From: an uncultured Porphyromonadaceae bacterium
GTDB taxonomy: Bacteria; Bacteroidota; Bacteroidia; Bacteroidales; Muribaculaceae
Assembly (NCBI GenBank): GCA_947177595.1
Contig: CAMWUZ010000014.1
Span: 1-18,390, forward strand
Reading direction: 5' to 3'
Length of the DNA stretch: 18,390 bases
Position 1 is the first letter of the stretch. Each line of letters opens with the position of its first letter. The notes under the pieces were generated by a model that worked only from the letters and a program-made list of their open reading frames with translations, searched no databases and was not told the DNA's origin. A program made the translations under genes and the position numbers. Shown here piece by piece: positions 1 through 7,935 of this stretch.

Positions 1-2641
1 TATCATATGAGGTCGTGAAACCACCGATCCGATCCGGGAAAGTGAGGAAGTCGATATCGAGACTCTCGCCAACCACCATCTGATAAATATATTGCGGCAC
101 AAGATTACCATGAGCATCAATTCTTGTTCCATCAGGCTGCACGGCAGCGGTTTTATATTCCGGGTTTTCTCTACAACCTATGGCTACATTTTCAAATTTG
201 AACGGCAGCAGGATGTTCCAATAATCAAGTTTGATTTTCTCATAATAGTTATCGGATGCGGCATCTTTCGGATCATATGACATCTCAACCGTGCGCTCTG
301 ATTCTTTTGTGACTTCCTTGACGTCCGGGGCAAGTGTGTATGTACGGGTAAATCCGGTGGCGTTGCCTCGGAAAAGATCGTATGACGTGAGTTCCGGCCG
401 TACTACAAATGAAGAAATGACATCACCTTCTTTTAGTGAGCGGGTAACGCGTACCCCATTTTCAATAACTGAAATTTCAGGTTGGCTCCAACCGTTTTCG
501 TTATATACAAGCAGGTGGTACTGCTGTCCGGTTTTAATGTCAGACGATTCAGGAACGTTGTCGCGCAACAAAAGATTTGATGAAGCGGCATCTTCAATAA
601 CCACCTCGCCTGTGATAACATAATATGTGTCGTAGTCAGCCCCTCCAACGTTAACGCCGCCGGATTGATACAATGGTTTGAAGTCTTTAATGCTGGCTAT
701 TTCAATAGCCTCTTCCTTGATGAAGCGGATGCGTTCCACGGTAGAGGTGGCCATGTCGTAGTTGTCGCCGAAGTTAGCGGCTACTGCAAGGTCGCAATAT
801 ATCCTTCCGTCGGGCAGGGTATTGGTGAAGTCTGAGAGGGTAATGTCTCTCGGTTCAATCCAGTTGCTTGCGGCATTGATTTTACCACCATAGTTGATGA
901 GGCATTTGTATGTGATGTCTTCTTCCTTGTCAATAGTCCAGGTTATAGGTCTATTCTCTGAAACACTTACAACGGGTGTCTCTCCGGAGATACGGTTGCC
1001 GGTCTGATAGCGGACAAATGGTCTGGGTGCACATTTCTCAATATTTATGGGCATGAAAGAAATTTCCAATCCGTTTTTACCGATGTATCCTTCCATCCAA
1101 AGGTGGTCTCCCGGTTGAATGTCGGCGGGAATGGGGTAGTCGAGGAATCTGGTGTACAGGGGGTATCTGACTCCGTTGGCATCCTCAATTCTGGCACCAT
1201 CGCAATATGCGACGTTGGCGAGTATCAGATGCTTGTTGAAGTCGGATTTGTCGAAGAGCAGTTCTCCGGGGTTAAGCTCGGTGCTATAGCGTGTTTCCGG
1301 TTCCGGGAATCCGAGAATGGAGGAGTTGGTGTCAGTAACCGCGCAATATTTTTCAAAACCGGTGATGTCGATTTCCGGTGTGCCCTGAGTGTGGAGGTAT
1401 CTTCCGGCAATACCTTTCGGAGCGATGAGCTGCCCTTCCCTGAGTCCCGGTATGGTATCAGTGCTTACCACACGGATCATATTGCCGTTTCTGTCTTTGA
1501 AATAGTTGTAGTAATTATACTGGTCGGTCAGCAGAATGCCGTCCACCATGAGCGAATCGGTGAAAGTAACCGTCCGTCGTTCGTATTCGTTATTGACAGG
1601 AGGTGTCTGTCCCTTCTTCACTCCGGTGAGTGAGGGAATATCCGGGAATTCTATGGCTTCGAGTTTATCGAAAATGATTTCATTGACGCTGCTGAAATAG
1701 CTCCAGCTGGCATTGTTTGCGGCGTAGCACCATAGGGAAGTGTTGTCGGATATTTTGACAGTAGTGCTATCGGAGATTTTGTGGACGTCGTCAACAGGTG
1801 GTGCTAAGCGATTGTCACCGGGATGCGGGTAGTGCATGAAAAGATCCATTTTGGCGTCCGCATCCTCTTTCTGGAGCGCTAAGGTAGCTTTGATGTCGTT
1901 GATGAAGTGAACGGTGCTGTTGGCATCGGGTTCATGCCCTCCATCAATGGAAATCAGCGGGGTGAACGGCGCATAGTCAGTGAGCTGGAATGATACCTTG
2001 AGGTATTCAAGCTCAAGTCCGTACGGTTTGTCGTATTGGTTAGGTGTGTCAGTACCTATTTTGAAGTGCGGCTTCTGAATAGGGGCTTTGTTTTTGTCGG
2101 TTGGTCTCCACCATTTTACATGGTATGTAGTGTTCCAGTCGGTGAATGTTTCATTACCGTTGTTGCTTGCAAGTGATATGTTGTTGTAGTATGCCGACTT
2201 GTAAGCAGGCGCGCAGAACTGAATTGATGTGATGGAACCGGCGATATCGCCTTGTGAATTAATGACATAAATCTTGAATTCAACTTCCGTGCCTATATGG
2301 AGATTAATTTTGGTGCCGTTATATGTGTTAATAGGCATAGAATATCCTGTTCCTTTTAAAGCAGGGGAGGGTTTTACAAATTCAAGTACAACCTCATACT
2401 CACGGTATCCTACGGTGACTTTTTTACTGAATCTGTATGCTTGGTTTGGGATCGACAAAAGTTTGGTGGTAGGATCTATTCTCATCCGCGAGCCGTCGAT
2501 GAGGTACCCAGTCATGTCGTTGGCAGTGTATGCCGTGTGATAGTCAAATGTGACTGTTCCGGTAGCAGGTGTCGGCGTAGCGGCATGACCGACAGAGAAA
2601 ACGCTGCAGAAAAGTATCAGAAAAGTATATAACTTCTTCAT
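1..2641 (-). CDS. Large secreted beta-rich protein, N-terminal 880 codons (partial)
   Basis: An open frame runs without a stop from an ATG at 2641 to the left edge, giving at least 880 residues; the C-terminus lies outside the window. It begins with a clear signal peptide (MKKLYTFLILFCSVFSVGHA, likely cut before ATPTP), so the protein is exported. The rest is rich in Thr, Asn, Tyr and Asp with alternating hydrophobic residues, as in beta-sandwich surface proteins of Bacteroidales. Residues 190-325 and 560-640 resemble the degenerate chitobiase-C-like or Ig-like modules of such proteins. Residues about 355-430, 466-537 and 650-760 look like OB-fold-type repeats (for example YYVITGEVVIEDAASSNLLL at 673-692). 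These domain names are inferences from pattern only. No catalytic motif is visible. A C-terminal sorting or anchoring domain would be expected beyond the edge. I do not recognise a specific function. The coding call itself is firm: 880 codons without a stop plus a signal peptide. Confidence 0.85.
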   Translation of the reverse strand, partial: MKKLYTFLILFCSVFSVGHAATPTPATGTVTFDYHTAYTANDMTGYLIDGSRMRIDPTTKLLSIPNQAYRFSKKVTVGYREYEVVLEFVKPSPALKGTGYSMPINTYNGTKINLHIGTEVEFKIYVINSQGDIAGSITSIQFCAPAYKSAYYNNISLASNNGNETFTDWNTTYHVKWWRPTDKNKAPIQKPHFKIGTDTPNQYDKPYGLELEYLKVSFQLTDYAPFTPLISIDGGHEPDANSTVHFINDIKATLALQKEDADAKMDLFMHYPHPGDNRLAPPVDDVHKISDSTTVKISDNTSLWCYAANNASWSYFSSVNEIIFDKLEAIEFPDIPSLTGVKKGQTPPVNNEYERRTVTFTDSLMVDGILLTDQYNYYNYFKDRNGNMIRVVSTDTIPGLREGQLIAPKGIAGRYLHTQGTPEIDITGFEKYCAVTDTNSSILGFPEPETRYSTELNPGELLFDKSDFNKHLILANVAYCDGARIEDANGVRYPLYTRFLDYPIPADIQPGDHLWMEGYIGKNGLEISFMPINIEKCAPRPFVRYQTGNRISGETPVVSVSENRPITWTIDKEEDITYKCLINYGGKINAASNWIEPRDITLSDFTNTLPDGRIYCDLAVAANFGDNYDMATSTVERIRFIKEEAIEIASIKDFKPLYQSGGVNVGGADYDTYYVITGEVVIEDAASSNLLLRDNVPESSDIKTGQQYHLLVYNENGWSQPEISVIENGVRVTRSLKEGDVISSFVVRPELTSYDLFRGNATGFTRTYTLAPDVKEVTKESERTVEMSYDPKDAASDNYYEKIKLDYWNILLPFKFENVAIGCRENPEYKTAAVQPDGTRIDAHGNLVPQYIYQMVVGESLDIDFLTFPDRIGGFTTSYD

Positions 2642-2906
2642 GCGTGTTGGATATAATGATTGGTTGTCTTTATTTTCCTTTAATGGCGGACTTGATTTCA
2701 ATTTTCATGGAGGGTGCTCTATTAATCTCCCCTATGGCTTGAATTGCCCGATATATGCATATGATACAATCAAAAGCAAATTTACGAAGAAATGGGCGTT
2801 TATTTGTAGATATACAGTTGTTGTGTAACATATATGTAACACGGGGAGGGGTAAATAGCTGTCTGTTAGTTATTCGAGTCGGTTGCTGTGTTTAATTCCT
2901 GTATGG
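2642..2906. other. Intergenic stretch, no gene seen
   Basis: This is the AT-rich leader and upstream region of the large secreted protein, up to the left edge of the gad-derived repeat. Apart from the candidate -7 box at 2777-2784 I see no RNA gene, repeat or convincing short ORF here. Confidence 0.5.
2777..2784 (-). promoter_or_regulatory. Candidate -7 box (TAAATTTG) for the large secreted protein
   Basis: On the minus strand this reads TAAATTTG, a full match to the Bacteroidetes -7 consensus TAnnTTTG. It would give a leader of about 130 bases before the ATG at 2641. No TTTG is found 19-21 bases upstream, so the -33 element is missing and the call is tentative. Confidence 0.35.
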
Positions 2907-2964
2907 TGCCGAGAGTCAGAAGCTGTTTGCGGAGGCAGAGTACGAGGCTTGGCAAAAATTGATG
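2907..2964 (+). pseudogene. Relic of a gadC 3' end
   Basis: Read in frame, this short stretch encodes GAESQKLFAEAEYEAWQK, which matches the last residues of the intact GadC (DAESQKLLAEAEAEYEAQQK) with a two-residue deletion. An in-frame stop lies a few codons upstream and the rest of gadC is absent. It is therefore a remnant of a second gadC that once stood at the left edge of the repeat. It is followed by a terminator in the same relative position as at the intact locus. It has no coding function now. Confidence 0.8.
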
Positions 2965-2981
2965 AGTACCAATATTATAAA

Positions 2982-3015
2982 AAAACGTGCGGGGTTGTGT
3001 TGCCTCGCACGTTTT
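2982..3015. terminator. Terminator hairpin between the gadC relic and the broken secreted-protein gene
   Basis: AAAACGTGCG at 2982-2991 pairs with CGCACGTTTT at 3006-3015, and three further pairs (one G-U) close an 8-base loop. A-rich and T-rich flanks on the two sides make it usable from both directions. It sits where the 7950-7985 terminator sits in the intact copy, but stem and loop sequences differ between the two. Confidence 0.75.
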
Positions 3016-3019
3016 AATT

Positions 3020-3580
3020 TTATTTCTTTTTCTCTTTTTTAGGTCGGAGTCTTCATCAGGGTCGGATATAGGTGGATTTGTATCAAGGAATTCTTCATAT
3101 CGGACAAGTATTGTGGAAGGGTTGTCATTGAGCTCTTTTCTGTGGGCTTTGGAGTCCTTACCTTTGTTATAATACTCCTCAAGATATTTTTTGAAATCGG
3201 GATTCTGCTTTTTCAGATAGTAAAGCAATCGAGCAAGAGTATTCGTGCCATTCAATATTATGCCGTAAGCTGCTTTTGCGCCTTTGAACTTAACACCTAT
3301 TACTTACAGGTACAAAAATTCTTATGCCTGCAGCATTGGTTTGCCAAATGTCCCATCGAAGAATCGAGTCGGACTCTCTTTTGTCACATTCCCACACAAA
3401 TCCTCTCACGCAGTAGTTTGGTTTGAATGGAAGCGGTGAATTAATTCTTTCGGAAACTACAACGGCTCCGTCGGGATAACCTTCTGTCGGTCCAAGGAGC
3501 TGATAGATTGCGATTCCCACTTCTTGTGAGACAGGAGGAGATAGCAGCTCTATAAACAGGTATCGGAAGTCTTGATGCAA
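3020..3580 (-). pseudogene. Broken paralogue of the 249-aa secreted protein
   Basis: Two frames together match most of the protein at 7991-8740. The first (about 3290-3535) carries PTEGYPDGAVVVSERINS and WECDKRES. The second (3020-3290) carries KKQNPDFKKYLEEYY and NPPISDPDEDSDLKK. Three lesions are visible. TTAC is tandemly repeated at 3300-3307 where the intact gene has a single equivalent, shifting the frame by +4. The run of seven T at 8009-8015 is six T here (3035-3040), which destroys the native stop, so the frame runs on through the terminator. The N-terminal third, including the signal peptide, is missing, and neither half starts with a plausible ATG. The residues upstream of about 3535 have no match in the intact protein. 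A -7-like TATATTTG lies at 3578-3585. The gene is almost certainly dead, although the mostly synonymous changes suggest the decay is fairly recent. Confidence 0.85.
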
Positions 3581-3696
3581 ATATATGATATTTTACTTTT
3601 ACAGGGAGTGAAACGTGATTGTGATGGTAATGTAACATGACGGTTTCATGGGAAGGAGCAGGATAATGATTTGATTGACGGTTTTTAACCTCGTAA

Positions 3697-3723
3697 TGTT
3701 AAATCCGACGTCATGTGTTAAAT
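3697..3723. promoter_or_regulatory. Direct repeats upstream of gadB, possible activator site
   Basis: TGTTAAAT occurs at 3697-3704 and again at 3716-3723, 19 bases apart start to start, so nearly two helical turns. They lie about 30 bases upstream of the candidate gadB -33 element, where an activator would bind. A second repeat, TGACGGTTT, occurs at 3638-3646 and 3676-3684. In AT-rich DNA such matches can arise by chance. Confidence 0.3.
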
Positions 3724-3754
3724 ATATATTTTTTCCGCTGTTCATTTCATCTTT

Positions 3755-3786
3755 TTTCTATTCGTGATTGTTTACTATTATATTTC
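3755..3786 (+). promoter_or_regulatory. Candidate gadB promoter
   Basis: TTTC at 3755-3758 and TATATTTC at 3779-3786 are separated by exactly 20 bases, the spacing of Bacteroidetes promoters (TTTG, then TAnnTTTG). Each box has one mismatch (final G to C). The leader would be about 57 bases. A weaker alternative is TTTG at 3670-3673 with TAATGTTA at 3694-3701. The 3581-3848 stretch otherwise contains only leader sequence. Confidence 0.35.
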
Positions 3787-3848
3787 AGGTGCGTGAATCA
3801 AGCCTGCAAATACAGCTAACCTATTATTCCACTGTAAAACAAACTATT

Positions 3849-5288
3849 ATGTTAGACCAGAAATTTGACCCCAACTTCCGTAAGGGTGATGCCAAAACTG
3901 ATGTTTTCGGCTCCGATGCCATGTTGCAGCCCGCACCTGTAGAAAAAATTCCGCAGGGTTCAACAACTCCTGAAATCGCTTATCAGATGGTGAAAGACGA
4001 GACGTTCGCCCAGACACAGCCACGACTCAATCTCGCAACATTCGTTACCACATATATGGATGAATATGCGACCAGGCTGATGAACGAGGCTATCGACATC
4101 AACTATATTGATGAAACCGAGTATCCCCGTATTGCCGTGATGTGTCAGAAATGTATTAATATTGTAGCTAATCTGTGGAACACCCCGGAAACCGCTAAGT
4201 GGAAAGCCGGTGCGCTTGCCATTGGCTCTTCGGAGGCTTGTATGCTCGGTGGACTCGCTGCCCTCAAGAGATGGAAAGCACGCCGTAAAGCGGCAGGCAA
4301 ACCTTATGACAAGCCTAATCTGGTAATGTCAACAGCCTATCAGGTAGTGTGGGAAAAGTTCTGTAATTTCTGGGATATCGAGATGCGTCTCGTGCCGCTG
4401 AGTGTGGAGCATCCGACTCTTGATGTTGACGCAACAATCAAGATGTGTGACGAAAACACAATTTGTGTGGTTCCTATTCAGGGTGTTACATGGACCGGTC
4501 TTAACGATGATGTAGAGGCTCTTGATGCCGCACTTGACAAATACAATGCCGAGACCGGCAATGAGGTGTGCATTCATATAGATGCTGCTTCCGGCGGCTT
4601 TATCCTTCCGTTCCTCGATCCTGACAAGAAATGGGACTTCCGCTTGAAATGGGTGCTTAGTATAAGCACATCAGGTCACAAGTTCGGTCTCGTATATCCG
4701 GGTCTCGGCTGGGTTGTATGGAAAGACAAGAAGTATCTGCCCGACGATATGTCGTTTACTGTGAACTATCTTGGCGCTGAGGTTACTCAGGTGGGTCTCA
4801 ACTACTCACGTCCCGCAGCACAGATTCTTGGTCAGTACTACCAGTTTATACGTCTCGGATTCGAAGGTTATAAGAATGTTCAGTACAATTCGCTTCAGGT
4901 AGCCGAGTACCTGAAATCCAAGGTCAGCGCAATGACTCCGTTCATGCCTTATGCCGACTGCAAGTTACCTAACCCGATTTTCGTATGGCGCATGAAGCCG
5001 GAGTATCAGGCAGATGCAAAATGGACTCTGTATGATCTTCAGGATAAACTTGCTCAGAAGGGTTGGATGATTCCGGCTTACACCATGCCAGCAAATATCG
5101 AGACAATGATTGTGATGCGTGCATTGTGCAAACAGGGCTTCAGCCGTGATATGGCGGATCAGCTTATCGCAGATATCGAATTTGCTGTCGCCGAGCTTGA
5201 AAAACTGGAATATCCGACTCCTACCCGTATAGCTCTGGAAAAGAATATTCCTTTGAAATCTCAGGTTTTCAATCATACCGGTAAGTAA
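3849..5288 (+). CDS. gadB: Glutamate decarboxylase
   Basis: This PLP enzyme converts L-glutamate to GABA and CO2 in the cytoplasm, consuming a proton; it is the core of the glutamate-dependent acid-resistance system. The ATG at 3849 gives 479 residues (E. coli GadB is 466) starting MLDQKFDPNF. The frame extends upstream only to non-ATG codons with unrelated sequence. The PLP-binding lysine is K278 in SGHKFG, preceded by the cofactor-binding D245 in HIDAASGG, both in the family order. The C-terminus ends FNHTGK. In E. coli GadB a His next to the C-terminus (H465) plugs the active site at neutral pH, and H476 here may play the same part, which is an inference. A perfect 15-bp terminator follows 20 bases after the stop, then glsA and gadC on the same strand. 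Identification is near certain. Confidence 0.97.
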   Translation: MLDQKFDPNFRKGDAKTDVFGSDAMLQPAPVEKIPQGSTTPEIAYQMVKDETFAQTQPRLNLATFVTTYMDEYATRLMNEAIDINYIDETEYPRIAVMCQKCINIVANLWNTPETAKWKAGALAIGSSEACMLGGLAALKRWKARRKAAGKPYDKPNLVMSTAYQVVWEKFCNFWDIEMRLVPLSVEHPTLDVDATIKMCDENTICVVPIQGVTWTGLNDDVEALDAALDKYNAETGNEVCIHIDAASGGFILPFLDPDKKWDFRLKWVLSISTSGHKFGLVYPGLGWVVWKDKKYLPDDMSFTVNYLGAEVTQVGLNYSRPAAQILGQYYQFIRLGFEGYKNVQYNSLQVAEYLKSKVSAMTPFMPYADCKLPNPIFVWRMKPEYQADAKWTLYDLQDKLAQKGWMIPAYTMPANIETMIVMRALCKQGFSRDMADQLIADIEFAVAELEKLEYPTPTRIALEKNIPLKSQVFNHTGK

Positions 5289-5307
5289 AATACTGATAAT
5301 TAATACG

Positions 5308-5360
5308 ATTCCGGCAGGAAACTGTCAAGCGAGGGTTTCCTGCCGGAATTATTTTTTTTT
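5308..5360 (+). terminator. Terminator or attenuator between gadB and glsA
   Basis: ATTCCGGCAGGAAAC at 5308-5322 pairs perfectly with GTTTCCTGCCGGAAT at 5335-5349 around a 12-base loop. A run of nine T at 5352-5360 follows. This is a textbook intrinsic terminator. It ends only five bases before the glsA ATG at 5366, so it also occupies the place where a ribosome would land. Confidence 0.9.
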
Positions 5361-5365
5361 GACCT

Positions 5366-6331
5366 ATGAATATCAACATTACCAAAAGTCAGATTAAGGA
5401 TGCCGCCCAGCAGGCATACGATTTTGCGAGCAAGGTGACCGGCGGTGAGAATGCACACTATATCCCTTATCTCGCCAATATAGATTCCAATCTGTTCGGA
5501 CTGAGCGTGATGCTGCCTGACGGATATAGTGTAAATCTCGGTGATACAGACTATAAGTTCGGTATAGAATCGGTGAGCAAGGTGCCGACCGCAATTCTCG
5601 CGATGAAGCAGCATTCTCCCGAAGTGGTGATGGAGAAAATCGGTGCTGATGCAACCGGGTTGCCTTTTAACTCAATCTTCGCGATTCTGCTTGAAAACCA
5701 CTCTCCATCCACTCCGCTTGTGAATGCCGGAGCTATTTCCGCTTGTTCTATGGTTACTCCCAAGGGCGATTCAGATGCAAAGTGGAAGGCTATAACCGAT
5801 AATATAACAGACCTTTGCGGCAGCGCACCGGAGCTAATCGACGAGCTCTATAAGAGCGAGAGTGCGACCAATTTCAATAACCGTGCGATATCCTGGCTGT
5901 TAAAGAACTACGACCGGATATATGACGACACAGATATGAGTCTTGACCTCTACACCAGGCAGTGCTCGCTCGGTATCACTACCGAACAGCTTGCGGTGAT
6001 GGCGGCTACTATTGCTGCTCACGGTGTGAATCCCGTAACCGGGAAGCGGGTGTTTGACGCGGAGATATCTCCCAAAATCACAACTCTGATTGCCACTGTG
6101 GGTTTTTATCAGAGTACCGGTAACTGGCTATATACAAGCGGTATTCCTGCAAAGAGCGGTGTTGGCGGCGGAGTGCTCGGAGTGCTTCCCGGTCTTTTCG
6201 GCATCGCGGCGTTCGCTCCTCCTCTGGATGAAGCCGGCAACTCGGTCAAGGCTCAGGCAGCGGTGAAGAAATTCATGCAGATTTTAGGTCTCGGGTTAAT
6301 GAACGGTGACCATGTTACCATCACCGACTGA
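5366..6331 (+). CDS. glsA: Glutaminase (serine-dependent, GlsA/YbaS family)
   Basis: It hydrolyses L-glutamine to L-glutamate and ammonia in the cytoplasm. The ammonia takes up protons, and the glutamate feeds GadB. The 321 residues are close to E. coli YbaS (310). The beta-lactamase-like fold is marked by the S-x-x-K motif S69-V-S-K72 in GIESVSKVP. Other family motifs are GLPFNSI near 98-104, VNAGAIS with N120, and the glycine-rich AKSGVGGGV loop near residue 260. The start at 5366 is the first ATG after the gadB terminator. There is no Shine-Dalgarno sequence: the preceding bases are the terminator T-run and GACCT. gadC follows after 59 bases. Position between gadB and gadC supports the acid-resistance role, as in other gut Bacteroidales. 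Confidence 0.95.
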   Translation: MNINITKSQIKDAAQQAYDFASKVTGGENAHYIPYLANIDSNLFGLSVMLPDGYSVNLGDTDYKFGIESVSKVPTAILAMKQHSPEVVMEKIGADATGLPFNSIFAILLENHSPSTPLVNAGAISACSMVTPKGDSDAKWKAITDNITDLCGSAPELIDELYKSESATNFNNRAISWLLKNYDRIYDDTDMSLDLYTRQCSLGITTEQLAVMAATIAAHGVNPVTGKRVFDAEISPKITTLIATVGFYQSTGNWLYTSGIPAKSGVGGGVLGVLPGLFGIAAFAPPLDEAGNSVKAQAAVKKFMQILGLGLMNGDHVTITD

Positions 6332-6390
6332 GTGAATTCAGTTTTGTATTAATATAATTATCTATCAGTTCAACTATAAAATTTACAACA

Positions 6391-7935
6391 ATGGCAACCT
6401 CTACATCAGGCACAGGCGGCACAGTGAAGAAAGCCGCCAAGTTGGGTGTTTTTACCCTGATGATTATGAACATCGTTGCCGTGGTATCGCTTCGAGGGCT
6501 TCCCGCTGAGGCGGAGTACGGGATGAGTTCTGCGTTTTATTACCTCTTTGCGGCTCTGGTATTTCTGATTCCGGTGTCACTCGTAGCTGCGGAGCTTGCA
6601 GCGATGTTTCCCTATCAGCAGGGCGGTATGTTCCGCTGGATAGGAGAGGCTTTCGGCACCAAAGCGGGTTTTCTCGGCATCTTCCTTCAGTGGGTGGAGA
6701 GCACAATCTGGTTTCCGACAGTGCTTACTTTCGGTGCGGTGAGTCTCGCATTCGTGGGTATGGATCATGTATTTGACTCTCATCTCGCCGCTAACCGCTA
6801 TTACACCATAGCGGTGGTTCTCGCAATCTACTGGCTTGCGACTTTCATCTCCCTCAAAGGACTCGGCTGGGTAGGAAAGGTATCGAAAATCGGCGGTATG
6901 GTCGGCACAATCATTCCTGCCGGCGTGCTGGTTATCTTCGGCGTTATTTTCCTTTGTATGGGCGGTAAATCATGCATGGATTTCCACGGCAGTTTCTTCC
7001 CCGACCTGACCAACTTCGATAATGTAGTTCTCGCAGCATCGATTTTCCTGTTTTATGCTGGTATGGAGATGAGCGGTGTGCACGTGCGTGAAATTTCACG
7101 TCCTGCGGTAAATTATCCTAAAGCAGTGTTTGGTGGCGCACTTGCCACTGTGCTGATCTTCGTGCTTGGCACTTACGCACTTGGTATTATTATCCCCAAG
7201 AGCGATATCAATCTTGTGCAGAGTCTGCTTGTCGGTTTTGACAACTATTGCAAAGTGTTCCACATCGAATGGCTCACACCTGTAATAGCTATCGCACTTG
7301 CATTCGGTGTTCTCGCCGGAGTGCTTACCTGGGTTGCCGGTCCTTCAAAGGGTGTGTTTGCGGTAGGTAAGGCAGGTTATCTTCCTCCTTTCTTCCAGAA
7401 AACCAACAAGAATGGTGTGCAGAAAAATATCCTTCTCATTCAGGGTGCTGCAGTGACCCTTCTCTCGCTTCTCTTTGTAGTGATGCCGACTGTGCAGAGT
7501 TTCTATCAGATACTTTCGCAGCTCACAGTATTGCTTTATCTTATCGCTTACCTTCTGATGTTTGCCGCAGCTCTTTATCTTCGCTATTCGATGAAGAATG
7601 CTAAGCGTCCGTTCAGAATCGGCAACAAGGGCAACTGGCTGATGTGGATTGTTGGAGGAGTAGGTTTCCTCGGTTCACTTCTTGCTTTTGTTCTCAGTTT
7701 CTTCCCGCCGAGTCAGATAAACGTCGGAGGAAATACGATATGGTATTCGGTATTGTTTGGCGGTGTGGTTCTGTTTGTGATACTCCCGTTTATCATTTAT
7801 GCTTGCCGCAAGCCGTCATGGGTTAATCCTTCAAGCAATTTCGTGCCGTTCCACTGGCAGAAAGATGCCGAGAGTCAGAAGCTGCTTGCCGAGGCGGAGG
7901 CAGAGTATGAAGCCCAGCAGAAAGCAGACAATTAA
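6391..7935 (+). CDS. gadC: Glutamate/GABA antiporter
   Basis: This inner-membrane APC-superfamily exchanger imports glutamate (and glutamine, in E. coli GadC) and exports GABA, completing the acid-resistance cycle. Its 514 residues compare with 511 in E. coli GadC, with about 12 hydrophobic segments. Family-typical stretches are VSLRGLPAEAEYGMSSAFYY, AAMFPYQQGGMFRWIGEAFG and the ESTIWFPT segment. The cytosolic tail of roughly 44 residues after the last membrane segment ends in an acidic, probably helical stretch (DAESQKLLAEAEAEYEAQQK). In E. coli the tail forms a plug that shuts the channel at neutral pH. The tail here looks different, so whether it does the same is open. The gene ends 15 bases before a strong terminator. 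A relic of the same tail is found at 2907-2964. Confidence 0.96.
   Translation: MATSTSGTGGTVKKAAKLGVFTLMIMNIVAVVSLRGLPAEAEYGMSSAFYYLFAALVFLIPVSLVAAELAAMFPYQQGGMFRWIGEAFGTKAGFLGIFLQWVESTIWFPTVLTFGAVSLAFVGMDHVFDSHLAANRYYTIAVVLAIYWLATFISLKGLGWVGKVSKIGGMVGTIIPAGVLVIFGVIFLCMGGKSCMDFHGSFFPDLTNFDNVVLAASIFLFYAGMEMSGVHVREISRPAVNYPKAVFGGALATVLIFVLGTYALGIIIPKSDINLVQSLLVGFDNYCKVFHIEWLTPVIAIALAFGVLAGVLTWVAGPSKGVFAVGKAGYLPPFFQKTNKNGVQKNILLIQGAAVTLLSLLFVVMPTVQSFYQILSQLTVLLYLIAYLLMFAAALYLRYSMKNAKRPFRIGNKGNWLMWIVGGVGFLGSLLAFVLSFFPPSQINVGGNTIWYSVLFGGVVLFVILPFIIYACRKPSWVNPSSNFVPFHWQKDAESQKLLAEAEAEYEAQQKADN

Larger units (their letters stand above)
2907..3506. repeat. Left copy of a ~600-bp direct repeat flanking the gad operon
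   Basis: This segment matches 7866-8477 in order and orientation: first the 3' end of gadC, then a terminator hairpin, then most of the 249-aa secreted-protein gene on the opposite strand. The match includes a perfect 44-base run (3177-3220 against 8152-8195). It breaks at the left before the gadC tail and at the right just after the shared CTGATAG (3500-3506 and 8471-8477). Many differences in the coding part are synonymous, so the copy diverged under selection before it decayed. The arrangement points to an old duplication of the end of the gad locus. Confidence 0.85.

Noticed and set aside
1103..1633. 176-codon open frame on the plus strand
   Set aside because: It is antisense to the continuous 880-codon frame with a signal peptide and resembles no protein family.
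2866..3019. C-terminal extension of the second half of the broken secreted-protein gene
   Set aside because: It arises only because the native stop was lost by frameshift. It translates the terminator hairpin and the reverse of a gadC tail.
3768..3848. N-terminal extension of GadB by 27 residues
   Set aside because: It would start at TTG and the extra residues do not resemble GadB. It also overlaps the likely promoter and leader. The ATG at 3849 gives the family's usual length.
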